Source: Microbacterium sp. (GTDB taxonomy: Bacteria > Actinomycetota > Actinomycetes > Actinomycetales > Microbacteriaceae). Taken from it: a stretch of DNA of 55,951 nt. The stretch lies in the NCBI GenBank assembly GCA_003248655.1, contig QFPM01000017.1, positions 1 to 55,951 of the forward strand, written 5' to 3'. The notes beneath the pieces were generated by a model, which saw only the letters and a program-made list of their open reading frames with translations, did not search any database and was not told the origin of the DNA. A program made the translations under genes and the position numbers. Positions within the stretch are counted from its first letter, which is position 1. Every line of letters begins with the position of its first letter. Shown one piece after another: positions 14,996-22,483 of this stretch.

Positions 14996-16809
14996 GCGTC
15001 GACGCGGCGAATCCCGGGCGTGGTGATGTCGCAGGGATTATCGCGGCGTCGCGGGAGCGGTCTCGGAAGGCCGGGACGGTTCGTGACGCTGCGGCGGTGG
15101 TGGATACGTCTGTCGTGGAGGCGTCAGGGTCGGGGTGGGTCGGACTCGCCCGTGAGGCGTTTGTGGATGCCGCGGAGACTCTCGCAGCCGATCTTCGGGT
15201 GACCGCGGACCGGCTTGATGCGGAGGCCGCCGCGTACGCCGCCTACGGGCGCGGTGTGCAGGAGGTTCAGGATGCCCAGCGGGTGTTGGAGTTGCGGCGT
15301 GCTGAGCTGACGGCCGATCTGGCATCCGTGCGACGGCGCATCTCGAGTGCCGAGCGGGAAGCGGAAGCCGCGGAGATGTTCACCGCGTTGCCCGATACCG
15401 CACACGACCGGGCGCGCGCGCTGACGATGGAAGCGTCCGGGTTGGCGGCGTCGCTTTCGGTCGCAGGTCGAGAGTGGGACGGGCTGGTCGAGCGACGCCG
15501 GCAGGTGAACGCGGCGGCTGTGGCGGCGCTGTCGGGTGCGGGTGTGCTCGGCCCGCTCGCGTTGTTGCGGGGCGGCGGCGCGGCAGAGGCGGGCCGGGTG
15601 CTCACAGATCTGTCCGCGGCGGATCTGCTCACGCTGATGAGCACGGATCCTGGATTCGCGGAGCGGCTTCGCTCCATAGAACCGGCGGGCGTTGCCGCGT
15701 GGTGGGCGGGACTGGGTGACAGCGAGCGGGACGCGCTCATCACCGCGATGCCCGCACTGATCGGGAACCTCGAAGGCGTCTCTTACACCTCGCGTGACAA
15801 AGCGAACCGGATCTGGCTGACGCAGCAGCTGGCTGAGACGAGGAAGCAGATCGACGGGCTCAGGTTCGGTGTAGGAGGGTCGGGTGCAGCTGGCGGATAC
15901 CAGCAGGAAGCCGCAGTCGCTTCAGCACTGGGCCGGTTACGAGGCCTTGAGGCGATAGAACTGACCCTCACGCAAGCGACTGAGGGAGCACCGAGGTTCC
16001 TGATCTCTCTGACGAGTGACAGACCACCGCTCGCCGCGGTCTCCATTGGGAACCTCGACACGGCCGACAACGTGACGTACGCCGTGCCTGGCATGGGCTC
16101 ATCTGCGGAGACCTTGCCCGACTGGGCAGGATCCGCTCAAGAGGTTCTGCGCGCCCAGATCTTCGCTGATACCTCGCGAGAGCAGGCGGTGGTGGCGTGG
16201 GTAGGGTACAAGGCACCGCCGGTCGGTGGAACTGAGGTCCTCGGTACCCAGTATGCGCGGGCCGGAGCGGTTAACCTCGGCGTTGCGCTCGCTGGATTCG
16301 CCGCGACGAGACCCGATGCGGACCTCAATGTGATTGCGCATTCGTATGGCACTACGACGGCCTCGATTGCTCTGACGGTCGAGGGAGTCCACGTCGACAC
16401 GTTCGTGAGCATCGGCTCGGCGGGATTGACGCCGAGCATCGACCACGCATCGGATCTGCACGCGGATGACGTGTACGCCGGGCAGGCGCAAGATGTGTGG
16501 GCAATCGACCCGGCGCCGGGCGACCAGTGGGCGTGGGTCGGACGCGCCTTTGGCGACCACCCCGTCAACCCCACCGGCAGTAGCTTCGGCGCACAGGTGT
16601 TCGGTGTCGATACGGGCGTCGGCGGAAGTTCAGTCACTGACCACGGGGTCAGTACCGACGACGGCACAGGCTATCTCAACATCGGTACCGAGTCCTTGCG
16701 CAATGTCGCCTTCGCCACCACGGGCGGTGGCGATAAGCTCACGTCGCCGGTGGTGCATGAGCCCACGCCATTTCAAAAGGCGATCATTGGAGCATCGGGT
16801 GTCTACTGA
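14992..16809 (+). CDS. WXG-like domain fused to DUF1023-type alpha/beta hydrolase, candidate secreted lipase/effector
   Basis: 605 residues. Residues about 1-130 are helical with a WXG-like turn, SGWVGLAREAF near 45, followed by a long amphipathic helix. A second helical segment runs to about 200. The C-terminal third is an alpha/beta hydrolase resembling DUF1023 (Abhydrolase_8): the nucleophile elbow AHSYG puts Ser at 451, with Asp506 (AIDPAPGD) and His551 (TDHGV) in the right order for a triad. No signal peptide. The combination WXG-fold plus hydrolase suggests export by a type VII (ESX) system, though no ESX core genes are in the window. It overlaps the upstream small gene by 4 bases and the downstream lipoprotein gene by 11, indicating a tightly coupled set. 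Substrate unknown; lipid ester or other ester are possible. Confidence 0.72.
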   Translation: MSVDAANPGRGDVAGIIAASRERSRKAGTVRDAAAVVDTSVVEASGSGWVGLAREAFVDAAETLAADLRVTADRLDAEAAAYAAYGRGVQEVQDAQRVLELRRAELTADLASVRRRISSAEREAEAAEMFTALPDTAHDRARALTMEASGLAASLSVAGREWDGLVERRRQVNAAAVAALSGAGVLGPLALLRGGGAAEAGRVLTDLSAADLLTLMSTDPGFAERLRSIEPAGVAAWWAGLGDSERDALITAMPALIGNLEGVSYTSRDKANRIWLTQQLAETRKQIDGLRFGVGGSGAAGGYQQEAAVASALGRLRGLEAIELTLTQATEGAPRFLISLTSDRPPLAAVSIGNLDTADNVTYAVPGMGSSAETLPDWAGSAQEVLRAQIFADTSREQAVVAWVGYKAPPVGGTEVLGTQYARAGAVNLGVALAGFAATRPDADLNVIAHSYGTTTASIALTVEGVHVDTFVSIGSAGLTPSIDHASDLHADDVYAGQAQDVWAIDPAPGDQWAWVGRAFGDHPVNPTGSSFGAQVFGVDTGVGGSSVTDHGVSTDDGTGYLNIGTESLRNVAFATTGGGDKLTSPVVHEPTPFQKAIIGASGVY

Positions 16810-17260
16810 CAAGATCAACAGGGTCGTTGCGGTCGGGATCGCCACACTCGTCGTACTGCTGTGTTCGGCGTGTGGGCCGGAGGAGGAACGCATGACACCG
16901 GAAGAAGCACGCGATTCGTTGACGACCATCGCGCATGACACCGCTGAGTTGCTCGGGATAAGCGGCTGGGCGGAGAATGGTGCTCCACTTGCCACCAGTT
17001 GCGATTCAGGTGTCGGCGTGAAGTGGTCGTACCTTTACGGGGCCCCAATTCCGGATGCGGATCGTCTTGCTGATGTGCAGAAGGTCGCCGATTATTGGGT
17101 GTCGCTCGGTATGGAGGTGCGCACGAACACGGAGCACGATCCGGTCGTGTTCGGTGCGGGTGGCCCCGTGCAGAGCATCAGTTTTTCCACCGGGCCCAGT
17201 GTGTACGACGTCTCCGGCACGTCGTTGTGCGTGCCGGGTGATGCGAACGATTGGCGATAG
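16799..17260 (+). CDS. Lipoprotein, candidate immunity protein (copy 1)
   Basis: 153 residues. An N-terminal hydrophobic stretch (VVAVGIATLVVLLCSAC) ends in a cysteine followed by GPEEE, a lipoprotein-type signal, although position -3 is Cys instead of the usual Leu. The mature part holds MTPEEARDSLTTIAHDTAELLG, VADYWVSLGM and the C-terminal GTSLCVPGDANDWR. The GTG start at 16799 lies inside the end of the hydrolase gene, with GGAG 6 bases upstream. The frame is open far upstream, but that is a shadow of the hydrolase. It is a clear paralogue of the next gene. I do not recognise the family; surface immunity to the hydrolase is inferred from context. Confidence 0.75.
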   Translation: MSTDKINRVVAVGIATLVVLLCSACGPEEERMTPEEARDSLTTIAHDTAELLGISGWAENGAPLATSCDSGVGVKWSYLYGAPIPDADRLADVQKVADYWVSLGMEVRTNTEHDPVVFGAGGPVQSISFSTGPSVYDVSGTSLCVPGDANDWR

Positions 17261-17288
17261 CGCGGAGGAGCGTAGTCAGGGTTGACGA

Positions 17289-17738
17289 GTGCGAACTAGT
17301 AGCAGCAGCGTGGTCGCGGGATTGTTTGTGATCTGTGCGCTGCTCGTGACTGGATGTGGACCGCAGGAGGAAGCCATGACCCCGCCCGAAGCGCGCGATT
17401 CGTTGACGACGATCACGCACGAAACTGCTGAGTTGCTCGGTGTGGACGGGTGGGAGGAGAGCGGAGCGCCGTCGGTCGCGAGCTGCGGGGACGGTGTGAA
17501 GTGGGCGTATAGCTATGCTGCGCCCATCCCTGACGCCGCGCATCTCGAGAACGCGCAGAAGGTCGCCGACTATTGGGAAAAGCTCGGCATGACGGTGCGG
17601 ATCAACACCGAGTTCGATCCGGTCGTGTTCGCGACCGGCGGGCCGTTGCAGGGCATCAGCTTCTCCACCGGCCCTGGCACCTACTCAATCGACGGCACGT
17701 CACTGTGCGTGCCGGGCGACGCGAACGATTGGCGATAG
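17289..17738 (+). CDS. Lipoprotein, candidate immunity protein (copy 2)
   Basis: 149 residues with a good lipobox (LLVTGC, then GPQEE). It matches copy 1 over its whole length: MTPPEARDSLTTITHETAELLG, KVADYWEKLGM, ISFSTGP and an identical CVPGDANDWR end. The conserved Cys pair in the mature parts (SC near the middle and LC near the end) could form a disulfide. GTG start at 17289; 28 bases separate it from copy 1. The duplication looks old, as the two differ at many positions outside the conserved blocks. Confidence 0.75.
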   Translation: MRTSSSSVVAGLFVICALLVTGCGPQEEAMTPPEARDSLTTITHETAELLGVDGWEESGAPSVASCGDGVKWAYSYAAPIPDAAHLENAQKVADYWEKLGMTVRINTEFDPVVFATGGPLQGISFSTGPGTYSIDGTSLCVPGDANDWR

Positions 17739-17764
17739 CGCGCGGGCGCGCGACGCAGCGAATC

Positions 17765-17783
17765 GTCTTACATTATGTGAGAC
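17765..17783. promoter_or_regulatory. Palindromic operator of the toxin-antitoxin pair
   Basis: GTCTTACAT-T-ATGTGAGAC: two 9-base half sites around a single T, one mismatch. It lies 9 bases before the antitoxin ATG and overlaps the best -10 match (TACATT, 17769-17774). Ribbon-helix-helix antitoxins commonly bind such palindromes to repress their own operon. Confidence 0.65.
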
Positions 17784-17792
17784 AGTTGATCC

Positions 17793-18026
17793 ATGGCTGC
17801 GACGATTACGTTCCGACCCGATCACGAGGCGCGACTCGCGCTCGATGAACTCACCTCGGACGGCACTCCCGTATCGACGGTGGTGCGAGATGCGCTGATC
17901 GAAGCGGCGGCGCTGCACGCCAAGGCGCGTTTGCGCGCGGAAGTCGCCGCACTGGCAGCGGATCCTGCCGACCGCGCGGAGGCCGCCCAAGTGCTGCGCG
18001 ACATGGAGTCGCTACGTGCGTGGTGA
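17793..18026 (+). CDS. Antitoxin of a MazEF-type pair, ribbon-helix-helix-like
   Basis: 77 residues. The start ATITFRPDHEARLALDELTSDGTPVSTVVRDALIEAA fits a ribbon-helix-helix (CopG/MetJ-type) DNA-binding fold: one beta strand and two helices. The charged helical C-terminus (KARLRAEVAALAADPADRAEAAQVLRDMESLRAW) would wrap the toxin. The stop lies 11 bases inside the toxin gene, the usual antitoxin-first coupling. A palindromic operator sits directly upstream. Confidence 0.8.
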   Translation: MAATITFRPDHEARLALDELTSDGTPVSTVVRDALIEAAALHAKARLRAEVAALAADPADRAEAAQVLRDMESLRAW

Positions 18027-18330
18027 CGTCTATCAGTTGCGTGCTCCTCGCGACGCGCGTGGCCACGAACAGCAGGGGCGGCGATTCGCGGTCGTCGTTC
18101 AGGCAGACGACTTCGACATGCTCTCCACATGGATGGTCGCACCGACATCGACGTCTGCACGGCCCGCAACGTTCCGTCCGGTCATCGAACGCGACGGAAC
18201 CGCGACTCGCGTGCTGGTTGAACAGACCAGCGCCGTCGACCCGACCCGGCTCGGTGAACAGGTCGGCCGGTTGAGTTTCGAAGAGCAGCGTGCGATCGAT
18301 GCGGCCCTGCGTCTCCTGCTGGCGCTGTGA
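18016..18330 (+). CDS. MazF/PemK-family toxin (endoribonuclease)
   Basis: 104 residues, normal length. It shows MRGDVYQLRAPRDARGHEQQGRRFAVVVQADDF, where MazF proteins carry the RGDVYWV...GHEQxGRRPAVVVS block with the catalytic Arg. The middle block VEQTSAVDPTRLGEQVGRLS matches the conserved D-Q-hRTVD-x-RLG region; here VEQTSAVDPTRLG. Expected activity is sequence-specific mRNA cleavage. GTG start at 18016 with GGAG at 18005-18008. It converges on mgtE with a 24-base gap. Confidence 0.88.
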   Translation: MRGDVYQLRAPRDARGHEQQGRRFAVVVQADDFDMLSTWMVAPTSTSARPATFRPVIERDGTATRVLVEQTSAVDPTRLGEQVGRLSFEEQRAIDAALRLLLAL

Positions 18331-18354
18331 GACGGCGCGACTCCCGTTCCACGC

Positions 18355-19704
18355 TCACAAACCGAGGAGCCAGGTCGCGATCACGAAATAGATGATGAGG
18401 CTCGTCGCATCGCAGAACGTCGAGATGAACGGCGTCGAGAAGACGGCAGGATCCGCTCGGACCGCGCGGGCGAGCATCGGCATCGCGCCGCCGACCGTCG
18501 CCGCCAGCGTGCACACCGCGACGAGGGTCAGCCCGATCACGGCGCCGAAGCGCAGGTCGAAGACGACGGATGCCAGGGCAAATCCGAGCACGCCGAGCAA
18601 GCTTCCGAGCAGCAGCCCAACACGAACCTCGCGCCAGGCGACCGCAAGGACATCGCCCGCGCGCACCTCGCCGAGCGCGAGCGCGCGCGTCACGGTCGTC
18701 GCCGCCTGCGCGCCGGTGTTTCCGGCCGTGCCGGTGAGCAGCGGAATGAACAGCGCCAGCGTGACGACCTCGGCGATCGTGTCCTCGAAGAATCCGAGCA
18801 CCTGAACCGTGAGCAGCGCGGAGATCGCGAGGACGAGCAGCCACACCACGCGTGAGCGGACGATCCCGAGCACGGGTGTCGTGAGGTAGGGGCGCCGCAG
18901 CGGTTCGGCGGCGCCCTGGCGCGCGGCATCCTCGTCTTCGGCATCCTCGAGGATGCGTGCGGCGTCATCGACGGTCACGATCCCAACGATCCGGTCCTCG
19001 CCATCGACGACGGGCACCGCGAGAAGCTGGGCGTCGACGATCCGGCGCGCTGCTGTCTCTGCATCCTCGGTCGCGCGCACGGTGCGCGCTTCGACCATGA
19101 GGTCCCCGATCGTCTGATCAGCGGATGCCATCACGAGCTCGCGTAGACCGATGACTCCCTCGACCCGGCGCTGGTCGTCGGTGACCGGGAGGGTGTACAC
19201 CGTCTCGGCATCCATCCCGCGATGGCGGACGTGCGTGAGCGCATCGCCGACGGTGAGACGCGCGCGCAGGCGCACGAACTCCGGGCTCATGTACCGGCCG
19301 ATGCTGCGCTTCGGGTAGCCGAGGAGCGGCAAGGTGAGCTCGCGCTCCTCGGTCGAGAGCCCCTTCAGGAGCTTCTGTGCCACCCCGGCCGGTAGCTCAT
19401 CGACGAGCTGCGCACGGTCATCCGGGTCGATCTCCTCGAACAGGCGAGTCACGTCGTCGTCGCGGAGTCCCTCGATCAGCTCGGTGCGCAGGCCCGTCTC
19501 GAGCAGCTCGAACACGTCGATCGCCTTCTCGCGACCGAGGAGCCGATACATGACCGCGCGGTCGGCGGCATGCGGCTCGGACTCGAGCAGGCGGACGATC
19601 TCGGACGCATCGTGTTCGGCCAGCAGTGCCCCGAGGGTGGGCAGATCGCGGGTGCGCAAGGCACTCTCGGCGTCGTCGTGGAGCTGTTCGAACTCGTCGT
19701 CCAT
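18355..19704 (-). CDS. mgtE: Magnesium transporter MgtE
   Basis: 449 residues. The N-terminal superhelical domain (about 1-130, HDASEIVRLLESEPHAADRAVMYRLL), two CBS domains (about 135-255, with MSPEFVRLRARLTVGDAL and TLPVTDDQRRVEGVIGLREL) and five membrane helices from about 285. The pore signatures PLLTGTAGNTGAQAATTVTRALALGE and TPFISTFCDATSLIIYF are intact. MgtE channels import Mg2+ (and Co2+) and close when cytosolic Mg2+ fills the N/CBS interface. A weak -10 candidate (CAGGAT) lies 6 bases before the ATG. Convergent with the toxin gene. Confidence 0.97.
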   Translation of the reverse strand: MDDEFEQLHDDAESALRTRDLPTLGALLAEHDASEIVRLLESEPHAADRAVMYRLLGREKAIDVFELLETGLRTELIEGLRDDDVTRLFEEIDPDDRAQLVDELPAGVAQKLLKGLSTEERELTLPLLGYPKRSIGRYMSPEFVRLRARLTVGDALTHVRHRGMDAETVYTLPVTDDQRRVEGVIGLRELVMASADQTIGDLMVEARTVRATEDAETAARRIVDAQLLAVPVVDGEDRIVGIVTVDDAARILEDAEDEDAARQGAAEPLRRPYLTTPVLGIVRSRVVWLLVLAISALLTVQVLGFFEDTIAEVVTLALFIPLLTGTAGNTGAQAATTVTRALALGEVRAGDVLAVAWREVRVGLLLGSLLGVLGFALASVVFDLRFGAVIGLTLVAVCTLAATVGGAMPMLARAVRADPAVFSTPFISTFCDATSLIIYFVIATWLLGL

Positions 19705-19734
19705 GAGCGCATCCTGTCAGATCGAAATGGCGCG

Positions 19735-20583
19735 TCAGGTCATCCGGCCGGTGACGCATTCGCGAATCGCGTGACCCAGGCGATGCATCGCGCCGAGCAC
19801 GTCATCACGCAGCGTGTCGCCGCCCGGGCCGTCCGCGGCCCAGTTGGCGATGCACGCGTAGACCACAGTGCCCGCCGACCCGGTGACGACACCGCAGTCG
19901 GCGCGGACCCCGACGTTCGTCCCCGTCTTGTTCACGAGCGTGATGCCGCGGTCGGGTTCATCGTGCGCGAGCGGATCGAGGCCGAACGGCGCGGCGACCA
20001 TGCTCAGGTCGAAGCCACCCGCGAGCCAGTCGAGGACATCGCCGCCGAGAGCGCCCAGTTCATCCTCGCCCCGTCGCAGGCGACGAAGAAGCGCCACGAG
20101 TCCGTCCGCCGAGGCTTCACTGAGCGCGGGCGCATGCTCCGCCGTGCGCACGTTGCGAACCCGATCGTGGAGCATCACGTCATGGATGCCGAGTGCATCC
20201 GCAGTGCGCCGAACAGCAGCCGGCCCACCGACGCGGTCGAGGAGCACGTTCGTCGCCCAGTTGTCGCTCGCCAACCCGATGAGCCGAATGACATCGCGCA
20301 CTTCGAGGTCGTTCTGCGCCAGGTGTTGCCAGACGCCGGAGTCGGCGATCGGCTCGGCATGCCGGCGATCAAGCGGCTCGTGGGCGCGCAACTCGCCCGC
20401 GCGCAGCGCGCGGGCGGCCTCGAGCAGCAGCAGGATCTTGCCAATGCTCGCCGTGTGCAGGACGCGACCCGAACCGGTGTCGAACACCGCCCCGCCGTCC
20501 AGCCGCTCGACGCGCACACTCCAGTCGATCGGCCCGCTCTCGAAGGTCGAGCCGAGCTCCTGCCACGCCACCGATTCCTGCAC
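19735..20583 (-). CDS. Cytosolic serine hydrolase of the class A beta-lactamase fold
   Basis: 282 residues. The three penicillin-recognising motifs are present: SIGK (Ser46-Lys49), SDN (Ser106-Asn108) and KTG (from Lys219). The spacing fits class A beta-lactamases. There is no signal peptide or lipobox, so it should stay in the cytoplasm, where it could not protect the cell wall from beta-lactams. The expected ExxLN of class A enzymes is not obvious. Starts with GTG at 20583, divergent from the Nudix gene over a 40-base gap. Closest description is a beta-lactamase-related serine hydrolase of unknown substrate. Confidence 0.8.
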   Translation of the reverse strand: MQESVAWQELGSTFESGPIDWSVRVERLDGGAVFDTGSGRVLHTASIGKILLLLEAARALRAGELRAHEPLDRRHAEPIADSGVWQHLAQNDLEVRDVIRLIGLASDNWATNVLLDRVGGPAAVRRTADALGIHDVMLHDRVRNVRTAEHAPALSEASADGLVALLRRLRRGEDELGALGGDVLDWLAGGFDLSMVAAPFGLDPLAHDEPDRGITLVNKTGTNVGVRADCGVVTGSAGTVVYACIANWAADGPGGDTLRDDVLGAMHRLGHAIRECVTGRMT

Positions 20584-20611
20584 CCCACCAGTGTGCCCCG
20601 CCGCGTAGCGC

Positions 20612-20617
20612 TAGGCT
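20612..20617 (+). promoter_or_regulatory. -10 box of the leaderless Nudix transcript
   Basis: TAGGCT ending 6 bases before ATG 20624, without a Shine-Dalgarno sequence. Confidence 0.65.
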
Positions 20618-20623
20618 CACGAG

Positions 20624-21055
20624 ATGGACCTGCGCGTCGCGGCCTACGCGATCATCGTCGACGACGATCGCGGCATGTTGCTCGCGCACTGGGTCGATGG
20701 CCGCCGCGCGGCGTGGACCCTGCCCGGCGGAGGCCTCGAAGCGGGCGAGGATCCCGAAGACGCCGTGCGCCGCGAAGTGATGGAGGAGACCGGCTATCGC
20801 GCCGAGGTCTTGGAGCTCCTCGGCATCCATTCGCGCGTCATTCCGGTGCGACAGCTCATCAGGGCGGATGCCGACGAGCCGCTCCACACGCTACGCATCC
20901 TCTATCGTGCGCGGGTCGTCGGCGGCGAGCTGACGCACGAGGTCGGCGGATCGACCGACCGGGCGGGCTGGTTCGCGCTCGACCAGATCGCCCCACTCCC
21001 CCACGTGCAGCTCGTCGAGATCGGCCTTGAGATGGCGGGCATCAGCCTCGCGTGA
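20624..21055 (+). CDS. Nudix hydrolase
   Basis: 143 residues. The Nudix box GGGLEAGEDPEDAVRREVMEETGY lies at about 33-56, with all metal-binding glutamates. Nudix enzymes hydrolyse nucleoside diphosphates linked to other groups; the substrate cannot be told from the sequence. Starts MDLRVAAYAIIVDDDRGMLLAHW, typical of the ADP-ribose/8-oxo-type small members. Leaderless-type start. It overlaps the convergent YbaK gene by 14 bases at its 3' end. Confidence 0.9.
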   Translation: MDLRVAAYAIIVDDDRGMLLAHWVDGRRAAWTLPGGGLEAGEDPEDAVRREVMEETGYRAEVLELLGIHSRVIPVRQLIRADADEPLHTLRILYRARVVGGELTHEVGGSTDRAGWFALDQIAPLPHVQLVEIGLEMAGISLA

Positions 21056-21521
21056 GCGGCTGCGAGATGTCGGCGACCGTCGCGCCGTAGGCAGCGATCA
21101 GGGCGTCCGCGTCGACGAACAGACCGTAGCCGTGCGCACCGGCACCCATCGCGATGCGCCGACCGACGATCGACTCGTCGGCGTAGACCGGCCAATCGGT
21201 CGTGCTCCCGATCGGGACGATCGTGCCGCGTTCGTACCCCGTCGCCGCGAGCGCGAGCGCGGGATCGGGCAGCTGCAGCTTGTTCACTCCGACGACGGCG
21301 CGCAGCTTCGGCCAGGAGATGGCGAGGTCACCGGGGATCAACGCGAACAGATACGTGTCGTCCGAACGTTTGACGACGAGCGTCTTGACGATGTCGGCGG
21401 GCTCGAGCCCGAGCAGGGACGCGGCCTCGGCGAGACCGTTCGCAGCGGGACGCTCACGGATCTCGATGTCGAGCCCACGGGCAGCCGCGGCGGCGCGAAC
21501 GCGGTCGAGAGGATCAGCCAT
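21042..21521 (-). CDS. YbaK/EbsC-family aminoacyl-tRNA deacylase-like protein
   Basis: About 160 residues. The YbaK/ProX editing fold is shown by ADIVKTLVVKRSDDTYLFALIPGDLAISWPKLR, with the conserved catalytic-type Lys in KTLVVK, and GTIVPIGSTTDWPVYADESIV. These enzymes remove mischarged amino acids from tRNA, often Cys- or Ala-tRNA-Pro. The start is unsure: ATG 21521 gives MADPLDRV, and ATG 21530 or a longer start at 21563 are also open, with no clear Shine-Dalgarno for any. It diverges from metQ. Its tail overlaps the Nudix gene. Confidence 0.85.
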   Translation of the reverse strand: MADPLDRVRAAAAARGLDIEIRERPAANGLAEAASLLGLEPADIVKTLVVKRSDDTYLFALIPGDLAISWPKLRAVVGVNKLQLPDPALALAATGYERGTIVPIGSTTDWPVYADESIVGRRIAMGAGAHGYGLFVDADALIAAYGATVADISQPLTRG

Positions 21522-21634
21522 GGTCACCATGGTTTCACGCCGAACTGTTGCGTTTGGTGTCATCGGATTCGCGCCGGCCGGACAGCTCTCCTACCGTTGC
21601 CGGGCACCCGCTTGCTGATCACGCTAGGAATCCC

Positions 21635-22483
21635 ATGAAACTTTCGCGCGCCATACCCGTCGCCGCCGCCGTCCTCGCGCTCGCCCTGACGGCGACCGCC
21701 TGCTCCAGTGGCGGGGCCGAGACGGCTGACCCGTCCGCCTCCGCCGACAAGACCACGATCAAGATCGGGTTCAACCCCGGTCCGTACCTGCAGATGTTCG
21801 ACGAGGGCATCCGCCCCATCCTCGAAGAGGAGGGCTACACGATCGAGACGGTCGACTTCACCGACGGTATCGTCGTCAACGTCGCGGTCGACAGCGGCGA
21901 GATCGACGCGAACATCATGCAGCACCCCGTCTACCTCGAGTTCGTCAACGCGCAGGAGGGCATCGACAACGCGCCGCTCGTGCAGATCCCGACGCCGTCG
22001 ATGGCCCTCTTCGGCGGCAAGAAGTCCTCGCTCGACGACGTCGTCGACGGCTCGACCGTGACGGTGCCGAACTCGCCGTCGAACCTGTACCGCGCGCTCC
22101 TCGTGCTGCGGGATGCCGGGTGGGTCGACTTCGAGGATGTCGACGACCCCAACACTGCCGATCTGTCGATCATCACCGACAACCCGCACAACCTCGCGAT
22201 CACCCCGATCGAGAACGCGCAGCAGGTACCGTCGCTCCCCGATGTCGATTACGCCGTCATCCAGGGCAACTTCATCGTCGCGGGCGGCCTCGACTACGAC
22301 GACGCGCTCGCCGTCGAAGACCAGCCGACGTTCTTCTCGAACGTCGTGGCGGTGCGAAGCGCCGACGTCGACTCGGCGTGGGCACAGGCGATCAAGGCGG
22401 CGTACCAGTCGGACGAGTTCGGCGCGTACCTCGACGGGAACCCGCTCTACAAGGGCTACAACCTGCCGGACTGGTACAAGTGA
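21635..22483 (+). CDS. metQ: Methionine ABC transporter substrate-binding lipoprotein MetQ (NlpA family)
   Basis: 282 residues. Lipoprotein signal ends at LTATACSSGG. NlpA-family landmarks follow: IKIGFNPGPYLQMFDEGI, IDANIMQHPVYLEF, VTVPNSPSNLYRALLVLRDAGWV and the C-terminal DYAVIQGNFIVAGGL. It captures D/L-methionine (or a derivative) and hands it to MetNI. ATG 21635 with AGGAA five bases upstream; a longer open frame from 21548 lacks support. It starts the five-gene set metQ-metN-metI-aminotransferase-luxS. No SAM riboswitch is visible in the roughly 100-base region upstream. Confidence 0.93.
   Translation: MKLSRAIPVAAAVLALALTATACSSGGAETADPSASADKTTIKIGFNPGPYLQMFDEGIRPILEEEGYTIETVDFTDGIVVNVAVDSGEIDANIMQHPVYLEFVNAQEGIDNAPLVQIPTPSMALFGGKKSSLDDVVDGSTVTVPNSPSNLYRALLVLRDAGWVDFEDVDDPNTADLSIITDNPHNLAITPIENAQQVPSLPDVDYAVIQGNFIVAGGLDYDDALAVEDQPTFFSNVVAVRSADVDSAWAQAIKAAYQSDEFGAYLDGNPLYKGYNLPDWYK

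Noticed and set aside
21531..21634. SAM-type riboswitch before metQ
   Set aside because: The gap between divergent genes is about 100 bases and lacks the helices and conserved core of known SAM or homocysteine-pathway riboswitches.
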